From Pantanalinema rosaneae (GTDB taxonomy: Bacteria > Cyanobacteriota > Cyanobacteriia > Leptolyngbyales > Leptolyngbyaceae), in the NCBI RefSeq assembly GCF_050753385.1, contig NZ_JBLZFZ010000001.1, positions 124,001-188,000 on the forward strand: a stretch of DNA of 64,000 nt, given 5' to 3'. Positions 10,201 to 17,834 of the stretch are shown in pieces (position 1 is the first letter of the stretch; every line of letters begins with the position of its first letter). The position numbers and the translations under genes are program-made. Below the pieces are notes generated by a model, which saw only the letters and a program-made list of their open reading frames with translations, did not search any database and was not told the DNA's origin.

Positions 10201-10880
10201 TGCAAGAAGAGATCGATTTGTTGAAAACTGGCAACATTGACCAGCAGAATTCTATCTTCTCCAGTGTGCCGAAGATTGCCGAGCGCTATCTCCAGGCGAT
10301 TCGCACCTTGCAACCCCACGGGCCTTACTATCTGGCTGGGGAATCCTTTGGAGGTGTAGTGGCATTTGAGATGGCACAACAACTGCAAGCGATGGGAGAA
10401 GAGGTTGCCTTGATTGCCCTGTTCGATTCTAAAGCGCCCCTGTGCCATAACCGCCTGTCGCGGCGGCAAAGGCTGAAATTACATGGCAAACTGCTGTTCC
10501 AGCAAGGACCTGCCTATCTGGTCAAGAAAGTTCAGGGCAATCTAGCGTCATTGCAGAAACAGCTATCTACCCGGTGGTATCGGACAACTCAAGGCACTCA
10601 ATCCGCAATGCAGGCTCAGGTAGACACCACGCCCCAGGATATTCGGCAAGAGGTTCGCGATCGTGCTATGCAAAACTATGTGCCTCAACCCTACACGGGA
10701 CGGGCAGTATTATTCCGAGCTATGGATCGGGATGTATTCGACTATAGCGATCGCTGTATGGGGTGGTCAGCCTTTACCGATCATCTGGAGATCTTCGATG
10801 TGCCAGGAGATCACCTGGGCATCCTCAAACAACCGAATGTGCCCGTGTTAGCCGAGAAATTGCAAGCCTACCTTGGCTAA
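4272..10880 (+). CDS. dimodular non-ribosomal peptide synthetase, (half-C)-A-PCP-C-A-PCP-TE
   Basis: NRPS of 2202 residues. The ATG at 4272 has AGGAG seven bases upstream; an ATG at 4215 lacks this. Order: residues ~35-280 resemble only the C-terminal half of a condensation domain, without an HHxxxDG motif; A1 (~285-790, LVYTSGTTGKPKG at ~430); PCP1 (LGGHSL, ~825); complete C domain (HHIASDGWS, ~1016); A2 (IYTSGSTGKPKG ~1490, MYGPTETT); PCP2 (LGGHSL, ~1887); type I thioesterase (GESFGG, ~2022). Reading specificity positions against GrsA-Phe, A2 gives DILQLGMVWK, close to known glycine codes. A1 gives SIFHACICMK: the alpha-amino-binding Asp235 is Ser and the usual GPTE is GCSE. The product is thus predicted as X-Gly, with X perhaps not an alpha-amino acid. 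No MbtH, PKS or tailoring gene adjoins it. Confidence 0.93.
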   Translation: MVASNQTVGSFTETTGTSLDSASILAANAASVTLSTAAHLQTPTASSDPSPLQLPGDFLKLPQTTYQPEYFAFTLPPHLVEQLQTQASSSPINSRSLVLAAFHALLYRYAPQNTIRLNLTVSDQHQNLTSVIHTNIDSQLTSETLIDQLNCTLQRCQASKPDEVESATESSLPISITFIDHFLEDEAHWLSDFHFTSESGSNPDLHLLVLQQAHTISVILRYNANLFKPDTIKRLAGHLQVLVTAMLDDRNSTIAQLPLLTQAELDQLLITWQSSTIDYPQTIVHQYIETHAVQRPDAIAVRFKDQSLTYAALNQQANQLAHYLHQLGVGAEVRVAVCVEPSLDVAVSLFGIWKAGGVYVPLDPTYPAARLTTILEDTHPQVLLTQSHLLPNVPALANHIFCLDTDWELLQSQPSHNPDHDIEIEQTAYLVYTSGTTGKPKGVMASHGNLIHYLLAAQAQFGFNSQDVMPAIARFTFSITFFELLSPLVAGGTLLLLERDHILDFKRLVQTLTQVSVLHTSPSLMRKLLVYIKENGLDRQRFPNLRHASCGGDLVPADLLETMKTVFRQAEIYVIYGCSEVSCMACAYPVSRQQVMTKSLVGKPFNNVTVRLYDPQHNLVPIGIAGEIYISGAGITQGYLHQPELTQEKFVTIEQQRFYRTGDLGRFDASGNLEILGRSDFQIKLRGIRIELGDIETTLRQVPGVREGIVVDREINGEKSLVAYVVLDHAKPTTVAAMRQFLQAKLPDYMVPAAFVVLEAMPVNINQKIDRRALPAPTFSRSEFDHPAYVAPKTKLEKLLAQTWAEVLGFAEISLHDDFFALGGHSLMAAQVIYRLQDALSLEIPISRLFELPTIAALAEHLSQPADGDHPGLAPITPIQRTSDLPLSSAQSRLWFLSQLEEGIAYNIPLVLKLDGALSITALEHSLTEIARRHEALRTTFPVVQGTPVQRILPPQAVVVPIIDLVAIPADRQLAEVHRLAQAEAQRRFNLALDRPLRCTLLRLEASTHVLLVTMHHIASDGWSLGVFRRELASLYTAFFQGAASPLAELPIQYADFAHWQHQHLQAPTQTQHLTYWQQQLAGAPPLLELPTDRPRPPIQSFRGGSEFFLLDAQLTQQLKAFSQRSGATLFMTLLGALATLLSRYSQHHDIVIGSPIANRNRVELEPLIGFFINLLALRIDLSGDPQFSELLQRVRQVALDAYAHQDTPFEQVVEAVQPERNLSHSPLFQVLLILQNSPTDPVNLPGLTLNPLQVESGTAKYDITLMMEETEAGIIAELEYNQDLFDRATIRRMVGHFQTLLQGIIAEPEQPISALPLLTAAETQQVLVEWNQTDLAYPPEPCIHQLFESQVERTPDAIAIVFEDHHLTYRQLNDRANQVAHYLQTLGVKPEVIVGICLERSLEMVVGLLGILKAGGSYVPLDPAYPHDRLSYMIEDSQLPVLLTERGFQHQFAEQAVQIVCLDTDWSAIAQQPTSNLDSDVAADNLAYTIYTSGSTGKPKGVQICHHTAVNFLNSMRLQPGLTAEDILLAVTTISFDIAVLELYLPLMVGAQVILATRMVAADAKQLSDLLAQSGATVMQATPATWQMLLAGGWQGDRRLKMLCGGEAMSRNLADQLLERGSSLWNMYGPTETTVWSAACEVKSGTGSIPVAEPIANTQIYILAESSYPSAGSVYPVPVGIPGEVHIGGDGLARGYLNRPELTNSRFIPDPFSDRPNARLYKTGDLARFRPDGSLEFLGRIDHQVKVRGFRIELGEIEAVLSRYPMLKQGVVTVREDTPGDQRLVAYFTTKGDAIPTPSAMRQFLKEQLPDYMVPATFVKLDALPLTPNGKVDRRALPAPDPALVADPSENFVAPRDEMERQLVEIWQEVLQVQPIGIHDNFFELGGHSLSAVRAWAKVEEVFGKNLPITTLLQSPTIAELSLLLREVGSEEHFGDLVPLRVGGHKPPLFCLYGILLYRELAQQFDPDQPVYGVYLQEEIDLLKTGNIDQQNSIFSSVPKIAERYLQAIRTLQPHGPYYLAGESFGGVVAFEMAQQLQAMGEEVALIALFDSKAPLCHNRLSRRQRLKLHGKLLFQQGPAYLVKKVQGNLASLQKQLSTRWYRTTQGTQSAMQAQVDTTPQDIRQEVRDRAMQNYVPQPYTGRAVLFRAMDRDVFDYSDRCMGWSAFTDHLEIFDVPGDHLGILKQPNVPVLAEKLQAYLG

Positions 10881-10911
10881 CCCCTGACTGACCCGTTTCC
10901 CGGTGAATTCC

Positions 10912-10983
10912 CCCCTCTCTGACGGATCAACTGTGCTTTACAAGGATTGTAATTTACAGGGATTAGTAGAGAGGGGCTTTTTT
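10912..10983 (+). terminator. intrinsic terminator of the NRPS gene
   Basis: Arms CCCCTCTCT (10912-10920) and AGAGAGGGG (10968-10976) are perfect complements and are followed by C and six T. A smaller hairpin (TTACAA/TTGTAA) nests inside the loop. It begins 31 bases after the NRPS stop and sits between the two convergent genes. Confidence 0.75.
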
Positions 10984-10993
10984 GCCCCAGCGA

Positions 10994-12715
10994 TCACGAA
11001 TCAATTGGGGTAGCAGGCAATGGCAGATCCGGTTGCACGATCGCCAGGGCAGATTGCAATGCCTGAAACCGATTTTCTATCTGGTAAATTTGCGCGGAAC
11101 GGGAAGGCTCTCCTGTTAGCACTCCCTTACGGGCGAAAAATCGTTGCAACCTCAGTTTCTCAATCCGGTTACGCACCTGTCCAGGAGTCACCACAATCCA
11201 GACATGCCGTTGCCGCTTGGCGGCATCTTCCACCATTGTTTCAACCGCCAGCGCTGCCGTCACCCCGATCGACGGCACCTCACTTAAATCTAATACCAGA
11301 GCTTGATACTCTTTAACGATCGCCATCCGTTGAGAAATGATTTTAGCCGCCCCAAAACTGAGCGGACCACCCAATTGAAATAGCAGAATATTGCCGCCAG
11401 CCTGGGTCAGAATCGCTTGTTCCGCCGGACTGAGGTGGGGAGATTGGGTTGGATCGGTAATGGCTTGGACACGATCGCTTTGGACATCGGTCAACCGTTT
11501 AATGGTCAGCAGATTAGCAATGAATGCTCCAATCACCACGGCCGTAATTAAATCGACAAACACCGTCAGCACCAGCACCAGATACATTAAACCAGTGCCT
11601 TTGAAGGAGAGATGATGTGCCCGCTTAATAAAGCCCCAGTCAATAATATCAATCCCGACTTTGAGTAGCAGACCTGCCAGTACCGCATGGGGAATCACGG
11701 CGGTTAACGGTCCTGCCCAGAGCACCACCAATAATAATACGATCGCGTGAGTCATCCCGGATAGTGGGGTTTTGCCACCGGCTTGCACATTCACAACCGT
11801 CCGCATGGTCGCTCCGGCTCCGGGCAACCCACCAAATAGCCCAGATAAACAATTGCCAATGCCCTGACCGATCAGTTCTTTGTCAGAATCATGTTGCGTT
11901 CGGGAGACACTATCGGCAACTAGCGAGGTTAACAAGGAATCGATCGCCCCTAACACCCCTAGCATCAGCCCATAGCGAAACATCTCTTGCAACTCATTCA
12001 GGCTAAAGACTGGCATCCGTAACCTGGGCAAGCCCGTCGGAATCGAACCAATCCGAGGCACATTGGCATCACCAAACAGCACGACCGATAGAAGCGTGAC
12101 GACCACAAGGGCCAATAATGGTGAAGGGAGAACTCGATTCAGCTTGGGTGGAGCCGTAAACACGATCGCTAAGGTCAGCACCCCTAGCCCTAACGCGATC
12201 GGGTTCGGTTGGCTCAGATAGGTGGTTAATTGCTGAAAAGTTCCCCAAACTCCACCGACCCCTTCATAGCCTAATAGCGGCGGAATTTGGATCAGAATAA
12301 TAATCACTCCAATCCCTGACATAAAACCAGAGATTACGGTATAGGGCATCAACGTAATGTACTGTCCCAGGCGCAACACACCAAATAGGATTTGGAAGAG
12401 TCCGCCCAACATCACGACGGTAAATGCTAGAGCTAACCCTGTATCGGGATGACGGCTGACTAACGCCGCAATTACAGTAGTCATCACAACGGTCATCGGT
12501 CCTGTGGGTCCCGAAACCTGAGCCGGTGTACCACCAAACAGCGCCGCAAAGAACCCGACGAAGATGGCTCCATATAACCCAGAGATGGCTCCTATCCCAG
12601 ACGACACTCCGAAGGCTAACGCCAGGGGTAATGCGACGATCGCCGCCGTTAAGCCGCCGAATAGATCACCCCGGAGGTTCCGCAGATGAATATGATTGAC
12701 AAATTTAATGGACAC
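10994..12715 (-). CDS. bicA: SulP-family bicarbonate transporter, BicA-like
   Basis: SulP anion transporter of 573 residues, the length of cyanobacterial BicA (Na+-dependent, low-affinity, high-flux HCO3- uptake at the plasma membrane). It opens with HLRNLRGDLFGGLTAAIVALPLALAF-type sequence, has about a dozen hydrophobic segments, and contains DSLLTSLVADSVSRT, GQGIGNCLSGLFGG and GVDIIDWGFIKRAHH, all close to BicA as I recall it. A C-terminal STAS domain (from about residue 435) includes VLDLSEVPSIGVTAA. Sulfate transport by this family cannot be ruled out by sequence alone. It lies 73 bases behind the large sensor kinase gene on the same strand, so co-transcription is plausible. An inverted repeat CTCAAG/CTTGAG sits in that gap. 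Confidence 0.85.
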   Translation of the reverse strand: MSIKFVNHIHLRNLRGDLFGGLTAAIVALPLALAFGVSSGIGAISGLYGAIFVGFFAALFGGTPAQVSGPTGPMTVVMTTVIAALVSRHPDTGLALAFTVVMLGGLFQILFGVLRLGQYITLMPYTVISGFMSGIGVIIILIQIPPLLGYEGVGGVWGTFQQLTTYLSQPNPIALGLGVLTLAIVFTAPPKLNRVLPSPLLALVVVTLLSVVLFGDANVPRIGSIPTGLPRLRMPVFSLNELQEMFRYGLMLGVLGAIDSLLTSLVADSVSRTQHDSDKELIGQGIGNCLSGLFGGLPGAGATMRTVVNVQAGGKTPLSGMTHAIVLLLVVLWAGPLTAVIPHAVLAGLLLKVGIDIIDWGFIKRAHHLSFKGTGLMYLVLVLTVFVDLITAVVIGAFIANLLTIKRLTDVQSDRVQAITDPTQSPHLSPAEQAILTQAGGNILLFQLGGPLSFGAAKIISQRMAIVKEYQALVLDLSEVPSIGVTAALAVETMVEDAAKRQRHVWIVVTPGQVRNRIEKLRLQRFFARKGVLTGEPSRSAQIYQIENRFQALQSALAIVQPDLPLPATPIDS

Positions 12716-12788
12716 AATAGGTACTCAAGTCAAGTGCTTGAGCGGATAATACTGCTGTTGTTGGTGGAACAGCAATATGGGAATATTC

Positions 12789-15700
12789 CTACTGCATACT
12801 CGTCAGGCTCAAGGGCAGGGTGAGGGTGAACTGAACTTGATGGGCACAACTCTGGACAGTAATTTCTCCCTGAAGCCGCTCAACCAGCTTTTTGACCAAA
12901 CTCAACCCTAAGCCTGTCCCACCATGTTTCCAGGGATCATTGTTGGGCACTCGATAGAATTTATCAAACACGTAAGGTAATTCCTTCTGAGAAATTTCTA
13001 CCCCAGAATTAGTTACTGTAATCTGTAGAGCGTCAGGAGCGGTAGGGCTGGATCGCTTCATAACCGCCGCGATCGTGATCGTTGCTCCGGCGGGGGTATA
13101 TTTACAGGCATTTTGTAATAGTTCGGTCAGAATTCGTTCCAGATACTTCAGATCAGTGATGATTGACGGTAAATCAGCCGAAATCTGAATATCTAATTGT
13201 TGTTTTTGTTGACGAGTTCGGGCTTCAAATGGTTCTGCGATCGCTGGAATCCACATGTGCAAATCCAGTGTTGTCAACATTAACGGTTCGACCTTAGCAT
13301 CTAACCGCGATAGATTTAATAAATCATTAATTAAATTCGTTTCACGTTGACATTCATGATTGAGGATCTGAAGATACTGGCTCGCCCGATCGTTCGTTTG
13401 CAAAATGTCAGTTCGACTCAAAATAATTTCTAACATCTGAGCCGCCATTTTAATATTAGACATAGGAGTCCGGAGTTCGTGAGACACCGTACTTAAAAAG
13501 TCATCTTTCAGGCGATTCAATCGTTCTAGTTCCTGCACCTGTGCCTGTGCAGCTTGAAATAACCGGGATTGTCTTAACGCGATCGCACACTGGTTGGCAA
13601 CCTGTTGCACCAACCGCACTTCCAATTCGTTAAACACCTCTTCTCGATGTTTAAATAACCATAAATCCCCCAGAATACCTTGATCATCGACGATCGGGCA
13701 GGCAAGCACAGAGAACAGGCGATGTCGCGATCGCACTGGGTTGGGAATCAGATCACAGAACAAACAAATTTGTCCGTTTAATAAGTATTGATAAACATCC
13801 ACATGCGGTGCATCGGCGATCGCAAACGTTTTTCCCTGGGCTGGGCTGAGGCTTTTAGTAAATTCATAGGCGATCGTTGAAGTGGTTTGCTCGGCATTAT
13901 AAATGCCAGTATCACAACACTCAATCTCTACACCCCAGGCTAATTCTTGCACTGCCGTTTGCAAAATCTGTTGCTCATCCAAGCTATCTCGCACTTTATC
14001 CGTAATTCGTTTCAAGAGGGCTTCAAAATGTAGGGATTGCCAGAGTTCGATCGTGCGCTCTTGAACTTGTCGTTCTAGCTTGGTATTAAATTGTTGTACT
14101 TGTTGATAAAGATAAGCTTGATGAATCGCAATACTGACCTGATTGGCAATTTCGGCAAGGAGATCCGCTTCCCACGTTTGCCAGTGACGCGGTAAATGAC
14201 ATTCCTGGGCAATCAACAATCCCCATAAGCTGTCCTGATGCAGCACTGGAATAGCCATCTGAGCGACGGCTTCCAATCCTAACAAATAGGAGAGGGGACA
14301 GTAATCGGCTCGATAGGTCGCAACATCATCAATGACCAGGGGACTCTCCTGGCAGAAGCTGGGATAGCACCCATTCGGGCAATTACAGCGATAGGTTTCT
14401 CCAGCCAGGGATGATTCACCCGCAACTAACGCTTCGGTTTCAACTTTGCCGGTATAGTCGGGATAGAGGCGCAGAATCAGCACTCGATCGCACTGCAATA
14501 GCCCCAACACATCGGTCACTGTAGCCGTGAGAATGTTATTCAAATCCAGGCTTTGCCGAATATGTTGAGTAATCGTACTGAGTAAGCGTTGGCGGTCTGC
14601 CTGTTGCTGCAATGAGGCTTCCGCCTGTTTGCGTCTGGTAATATCCAGCAATGTGCCCAGGAGCCGAACGGTTTGCCCCTGGTGATCGTGAATCGCTTCG
14701 CCTCTCCCTTCAACATATTTCACGCTACCGTCAGGATGGACAATCCGGAAATCAACGGCAAAGGGTTGCCCTGTAGTCGCGATTTGATCAACTGCCGCTT
14801 GGACTAAGGCACGATCGTCTGGATGAATGCGTTGCAGATGCTCCTCATAGGTTGGTTCCGGCTGGGCTGGATCAAACCCAAACAAGTGAAAACTTTCCTC
14901 CGACCAGATGATCTTTGCTGTCAGGACATCCAGTTCCCAACTGCCAACATGGGCAACCCGTTGGGCTTCCAGTAATTTGGCTTCCTTATGTTGCAGTGCC
15001 GCTTCCGTCCGTTGTCGTTCCCGCGATTCGAGAATCAATGCCACAATATGAGCCAGATAACTGGCAAAGTTTTGTTCTTCGATCGCCCATTGTCGGGTGG
15101 TTTGTACCTGCTCATGGCAAATGACCCCGATGGTTTTTCCTTCAAAATGAATCGGAATATCCATCATCGATTGGATGTTGTGGGGTTGTAACCAATCCAG
15201 TAAAAACTCCTGAGTTCGAGGGTCGCTCACCGCCTGTTCCACGACGATCGCTTCATTACTCGCTAGAGCCTGAAAGTAATTTGGGTAATCTACCGCACTG
15301 AGTTCAATGCCCTGCGAGTGACACTGTGGACTCAGTTCATACTGATCTTGAAGGATAATCCGGGTATGGCTCGGATCGTAAAACCAGATACTAACCCGTT
15401 CTACCTGCAACACCTGAGCAGCCGTCTCTGTGATCAATTGCCAGGCGGTTGTCAGGTCGTCATTGTAAAGGACAGGATGTTTGCCTAAGTTAATCACGGC
15501 AGTATGGAGTCGGCGCAACCGTTTCTCACTGGCTTTGAGGGCTTGTTCGGCTTGCTTCTGTTCGGTAATGTTCCGAGATACCCAAACCACCTGGTGGTCA
15601 TGCAGGGGGGAAACACTGGCACTAAACCAGGCAGTCTGTTGGTTAAGCAGAAAGTCGTATTCAATGGTTTGAGGTTGTTGCGTGGCTAACACCTGCTGAA

Positions 15701-17108
15701 TCACCTGGATGACTCGTTCTGCCGTTGCCTGCGGAAAGACATCGTAAGCGGTTTTACCCAGTAGTTCCTCAGCCGGAGCAATCAGTAAAGCCGAGTTGAT
15801 GGGCGGAATTTTAATATATTGTCCCGATCGATCCATAACCAGTACCACATCAGACATGGCATTAAACAACGCCTGTAACTCGGCTTCAGATTGCTTTAAA
15901 GCCTCTTCAGCTTGCCTGCGTTCAGTAATATCACGCCCACAAACACTCACTCCAATAATTTGTCCATCAGCGGTTTGAATTGGACAAAAGCGATAATCAA
16001 ACCAAATCAATCGAGGGGCAGTTTGTTTTTGAATTTCAACTTTGAATTTTTCACCTTGCAGTGCCCGATCGTAATATCCCTGCCATTGTTCTCGTAGCGC
16101 AGTAGGTAGCTCGGGCGGCAATACATATTCGTGTTCAGTCACGTCACGCTGTAAGACATGGCTAAAGTTAGCCCGAAACTGATAATTGCTAGAAATTAAG
16201 CGGTACTGGCGATCGACCGACCAAATGCTGCCATCAGTATTTTCAATTAACGCCGTCAAGTTCGCTTCATTCTCACGTAGCGTCGTTTCGGTCTTTTGTC
16301 GATCGCTGATATCCTGTTTAATCGCAATAAAATGACTAATTTCGCCCTGCTCATTCAGCACAGGCGTAATCGTCATCTCCTCAACATACAGGCTGCCATC
16401 TTTGCGGCGATTCGTGATCTCTCCATGCCAGACGCGACCTGCCAGAATAGTGTCCCACAACTGTTGAAAAAAGCGGCGATCGTGCTTGCCAGAATTCACC
16501 AGATCTTTAGGGTTCTTGCCGATCGCTTCCTCTACGGTATAGCCTGTGAGGTTTGCAAAGGCAGGATTCACCCATTGAATGGTGCCCTGGCGATCGGTAA
16601 TTACAATACTATTGGCACAAGCTGATAATGCGGCGGTTAATACGCGCAAATCGTCAGCCGCAGGTAGAGAGGGGGCTTCAGATGCTTGATCGGCGGTGAC
16701 ATCTCGCAAAATCCACAGATGACCGTGTGATAAACCGGATGCTGTAACCACGTAGTCTATCTGCCGAATGCCACCATCCGATCGCGTCAAGCAAAATCGA
16801 CCTTTGATTGGTTCAGCAGGCAGAGGATGTTGCCAGATTTGCGCGACCTGCCCATCTAATGCACAAATATCTGCAATTCTATGTCCTAATAATGTGGCTT
16901 TAGGTAGCCCTAACAGTTCACAGGCAGAGGGATTAACATCTAAAAATTGCCCTTGCTCATCAGTCAGGATCAGCGCATCAAAGGCATGAGCAAAATAAGG
17001 GAGGCTATAGTGAGGCAGGTCAATCTGACCATCATCGGCATTTGCGTTAGCATCCGCATCAACGATCGCAGCATCTCCAACATTTAAACAAAGTTTAGGA
17101 ATCTCCAT
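12789..17108 (-). CDS. multi-sensor PAS/GAF histidine kinase, 1439 aa
   Basis: Soluble histidine kinase with an unusually long sensory region. In order: about four PAS domains (~40-520), a GAF (~540-690), another PAS with PAC (~710-825), two more GAF domains (~845-1000 and ~1020-1180), HisKA with FLSTVSHELRTPMSN (phospho-acceptor His1210), and HATPase_c with N, G1 (GVEISQKE/YVFDKFYR) and G2 (GGTGLGLSLV) boxes to the end. There is no receiver domain and no membrane segment. The GAF at ~845-1000 aligns without gaps to the chromophore loop of cyanobacteriochromes and has Cys937 at the bilin position, but the next residue is Pro rather than His/Tyr and there is no DXCF motif. The cognate regulator is not adjacent. 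The bicA-like gene follows in the same direction. Confidence 0.93.
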   Translation of the reverse strand: MEIPKLCLNVGDAAIVDADANANADDGQIDLPHYSLPYFAHAFDALILTDEQGQFLDVNPSACELLGLPKATLLGHRIADICALDGQVAQIWQHPLPAEPIKGRFCLTRSDGGIRQIDYVVTASGLSHGHLWILRDVTADQASEAPSLPAADDLRVLTAALSACANSIVITDRQGTIQWVNPAFANLTGYTVEEAIGKNPKDLVNSGKHDRRFFQQLWDTILAGRVWHGEITNRRKDGSLYVEEMTITPVLNEQGEISHFIAIKQDISDRQKTETTLRENEANLTALIENTDGSIWSVDRQYRLISSNYQFRANFSHVLQRDVTEHEYVLPPELPTALREQWQGYYDRALQGEKFKVEIQKQTAPRLIWFDYRFCPIQTADGQIIGVSVCGRDITERRQAEEALKQSEAELQALFNAMSDVVLVMDRSGQYIKIPPINSALLIAPAEELLGKTAYDVFPQATAERVIQVIQQVLATQQPQTIEYDFLLNQQTAWFSASVSPLHDHQVVWVSRNITEQKQAEQALKASEKRLRRLHTAVINLGKHPVLYNDDLTTAWQLITETAAQVLQVERVSIWFYDPSHTRIILQDQYELSPQCHSQGIELSAVDYPNYFQALASNEAIVVEQAVSDPRTQEFLLDWLQPHNIQSMMDIPIHFEGKTIGVICHEQVQTTRQWAIEEQNFASYLAHIVALILESRERQRTEAALQHKEAKLLEAQRVAHVGSWELDVLTAKIIWSEESFHLFGFDPAQPEPTYEEHLQRIHPDDRALVQAAVDQIATTGQPFAVDFRIVHPDGSVKYVEGRGEAIHDHQGQTVRLLGTLLDITRRKQAEASLQQQADRQRLLSTITQHIRQSLDLNNILTATVTDVLGLLQCDRVLILRLYPDYTGKVETEALVAGESSLAGETYRCNCPNGCYPSFCQESPLVIDDVATYRADYCPLSYLLGLEAVAQMAIPVLHQDSLWGLLIAQECHLPRHWQTWEADLLAEIANQVSIAIHQAYLYQQVQQFNTKLERQVQERTIELWQSLHFEALLKRITDKVRDSLDEQQILQTAVQELAWGVEIECCDTGIYNAEQTTSTIAYEFTKSLSPAQGKTFAIADAPHVDVYQYLLNGQICLFCDLIPNPVRSRHRLFSVLACPIVDDQGILGDLWLFKHREEVFNELEVRLVQQVANQCAIALRQSRLFQAAQAQVQELERLNRLKDDFLSTVSHELRTPMSNIKMAAQMLEIILSRTDILQTNDRASQYLQILNHECQRETNLINDLLNLSRLDAKVEPLMLTTLDLHMWIPAIAEPFEARTRQQKQQLDIQISADLPSIITDLKYLERILTELLQNACKYTPAGATITIAAVMKRSSPTAPDALQITVTNSGVEISQKELPYVFDKFYRVPNNDPWKHGGTGLGLSLVKKLVERLQGEITVQSCAHQVQFTLTLPLSLTSMQ

Positions 17109-17394
17109 AACTAGTGAACTGCAAGCAGGTGAATTGTAGAATTATTCCCTAGTTAGCCCCTTAATTTAAGAATTCCACACTAAACAACGGAGTTATCAAA
17201 AACCAATAAAGCCTTATGCTTCGTTACAAAGGCAGGCTAGGCAGAGCGAGACAAGCGATAGCCATGCCTTCAGATTTGCCTCAGCCCCATTGCCCTCAGA
17301 ACTGTTTTTCTACTGACAGAACTTTTGCCCCTATTTTAGCGTTCAGCCTGGTTCAGCCGTTAGGAGATTTCTGAGAAAGATATTACCCCTGTAC

Positions 17395-17458
17395 GGGTTT
17401 AGCATTCGGCAGATTCTCTCTGCCCCATCGGAAAGACTGTTGACCGAATGCCAAACCC
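17395..17458. repeat. palindromic element with 15-bp arms
   Basis: Arms GGGTTTAGCATTCGG (17395-17409) and CCGAATGCCAAACCC (17444-17458) match at 14 of 15 positions around a 34-base loop. It would fold as a long hairpin. The motif resembles dispersed palindromic elements common in cyanobacterial intergenic DNA; I see only one copy here. Confidence 0.6.
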
Positions 17459-17497
17459 CGACAATTTGTGGGGATAACTTCTTTTGGAAATGACCTT

Positions 17498-17642
17498 AGA
17501 GGATGTTTTAAAGGTATCAAAACGATTGCACTAGCCCCCTAAATCCCCCAATTCTGGGGGACTTTGAATCCGGTTCCCCCCAGAATTGGGGGGTTAGGGG
17601 GGCAGTTCAGGTAACGATTGTGACTTTTCAAACGCCCTCTTA
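17498..17642. repeat. MITE-like palindromic repeat, copy A
   Basis: A 145-base element begins AGAGGATGTTTTAAAGG and ends with the imperfect reverse complement (TTTCAAACGCCCTCTTA). Its core is a long inverted repeat of CCCCCTAA-TCCCCCAATTCTGGGGG type. A second copy lies inverted at 38490-38682. It carries no coding sequence. Confidence 0.75.
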
Positions 17643-17834
17643 GACCCACTGAGCAACTTCCCAACATTGATAAGACTAACTTAAGTTGAAAAAGAGAAAC
17701 ATAAGTATTTACTGTAAATGCTTAAACAAAGTTTATAAATTATCCCGGGATGGTGGTAAAAATATCCGGACTACCTGAAATCGCTGGCTTATATCTTTAA
17801 AGTAAGATCACTAATATGCCCCATAGCAAGGTTA

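Larger units (their letters stand above)
17109..17834. other. 726-base intergenic region rich in palindromic repeats
   Basis: No gene is visible. The region separates the divergent kinase and AraC-family genes. It holds two neighbouring repeat elements, described separately (17395-17458 and 17498-17642), and a final AT-rich stretch of about 180 bases that should carry the araC promoter. Confidence 0.7.

Noticed and set aside
17498..17642. CRISPR repeat or tRNA in the G/C-rich spacer
   Set aside because: There is only one palindromic unit with no regularly spaced repeats, and it cannot fold as a cloverleaf.
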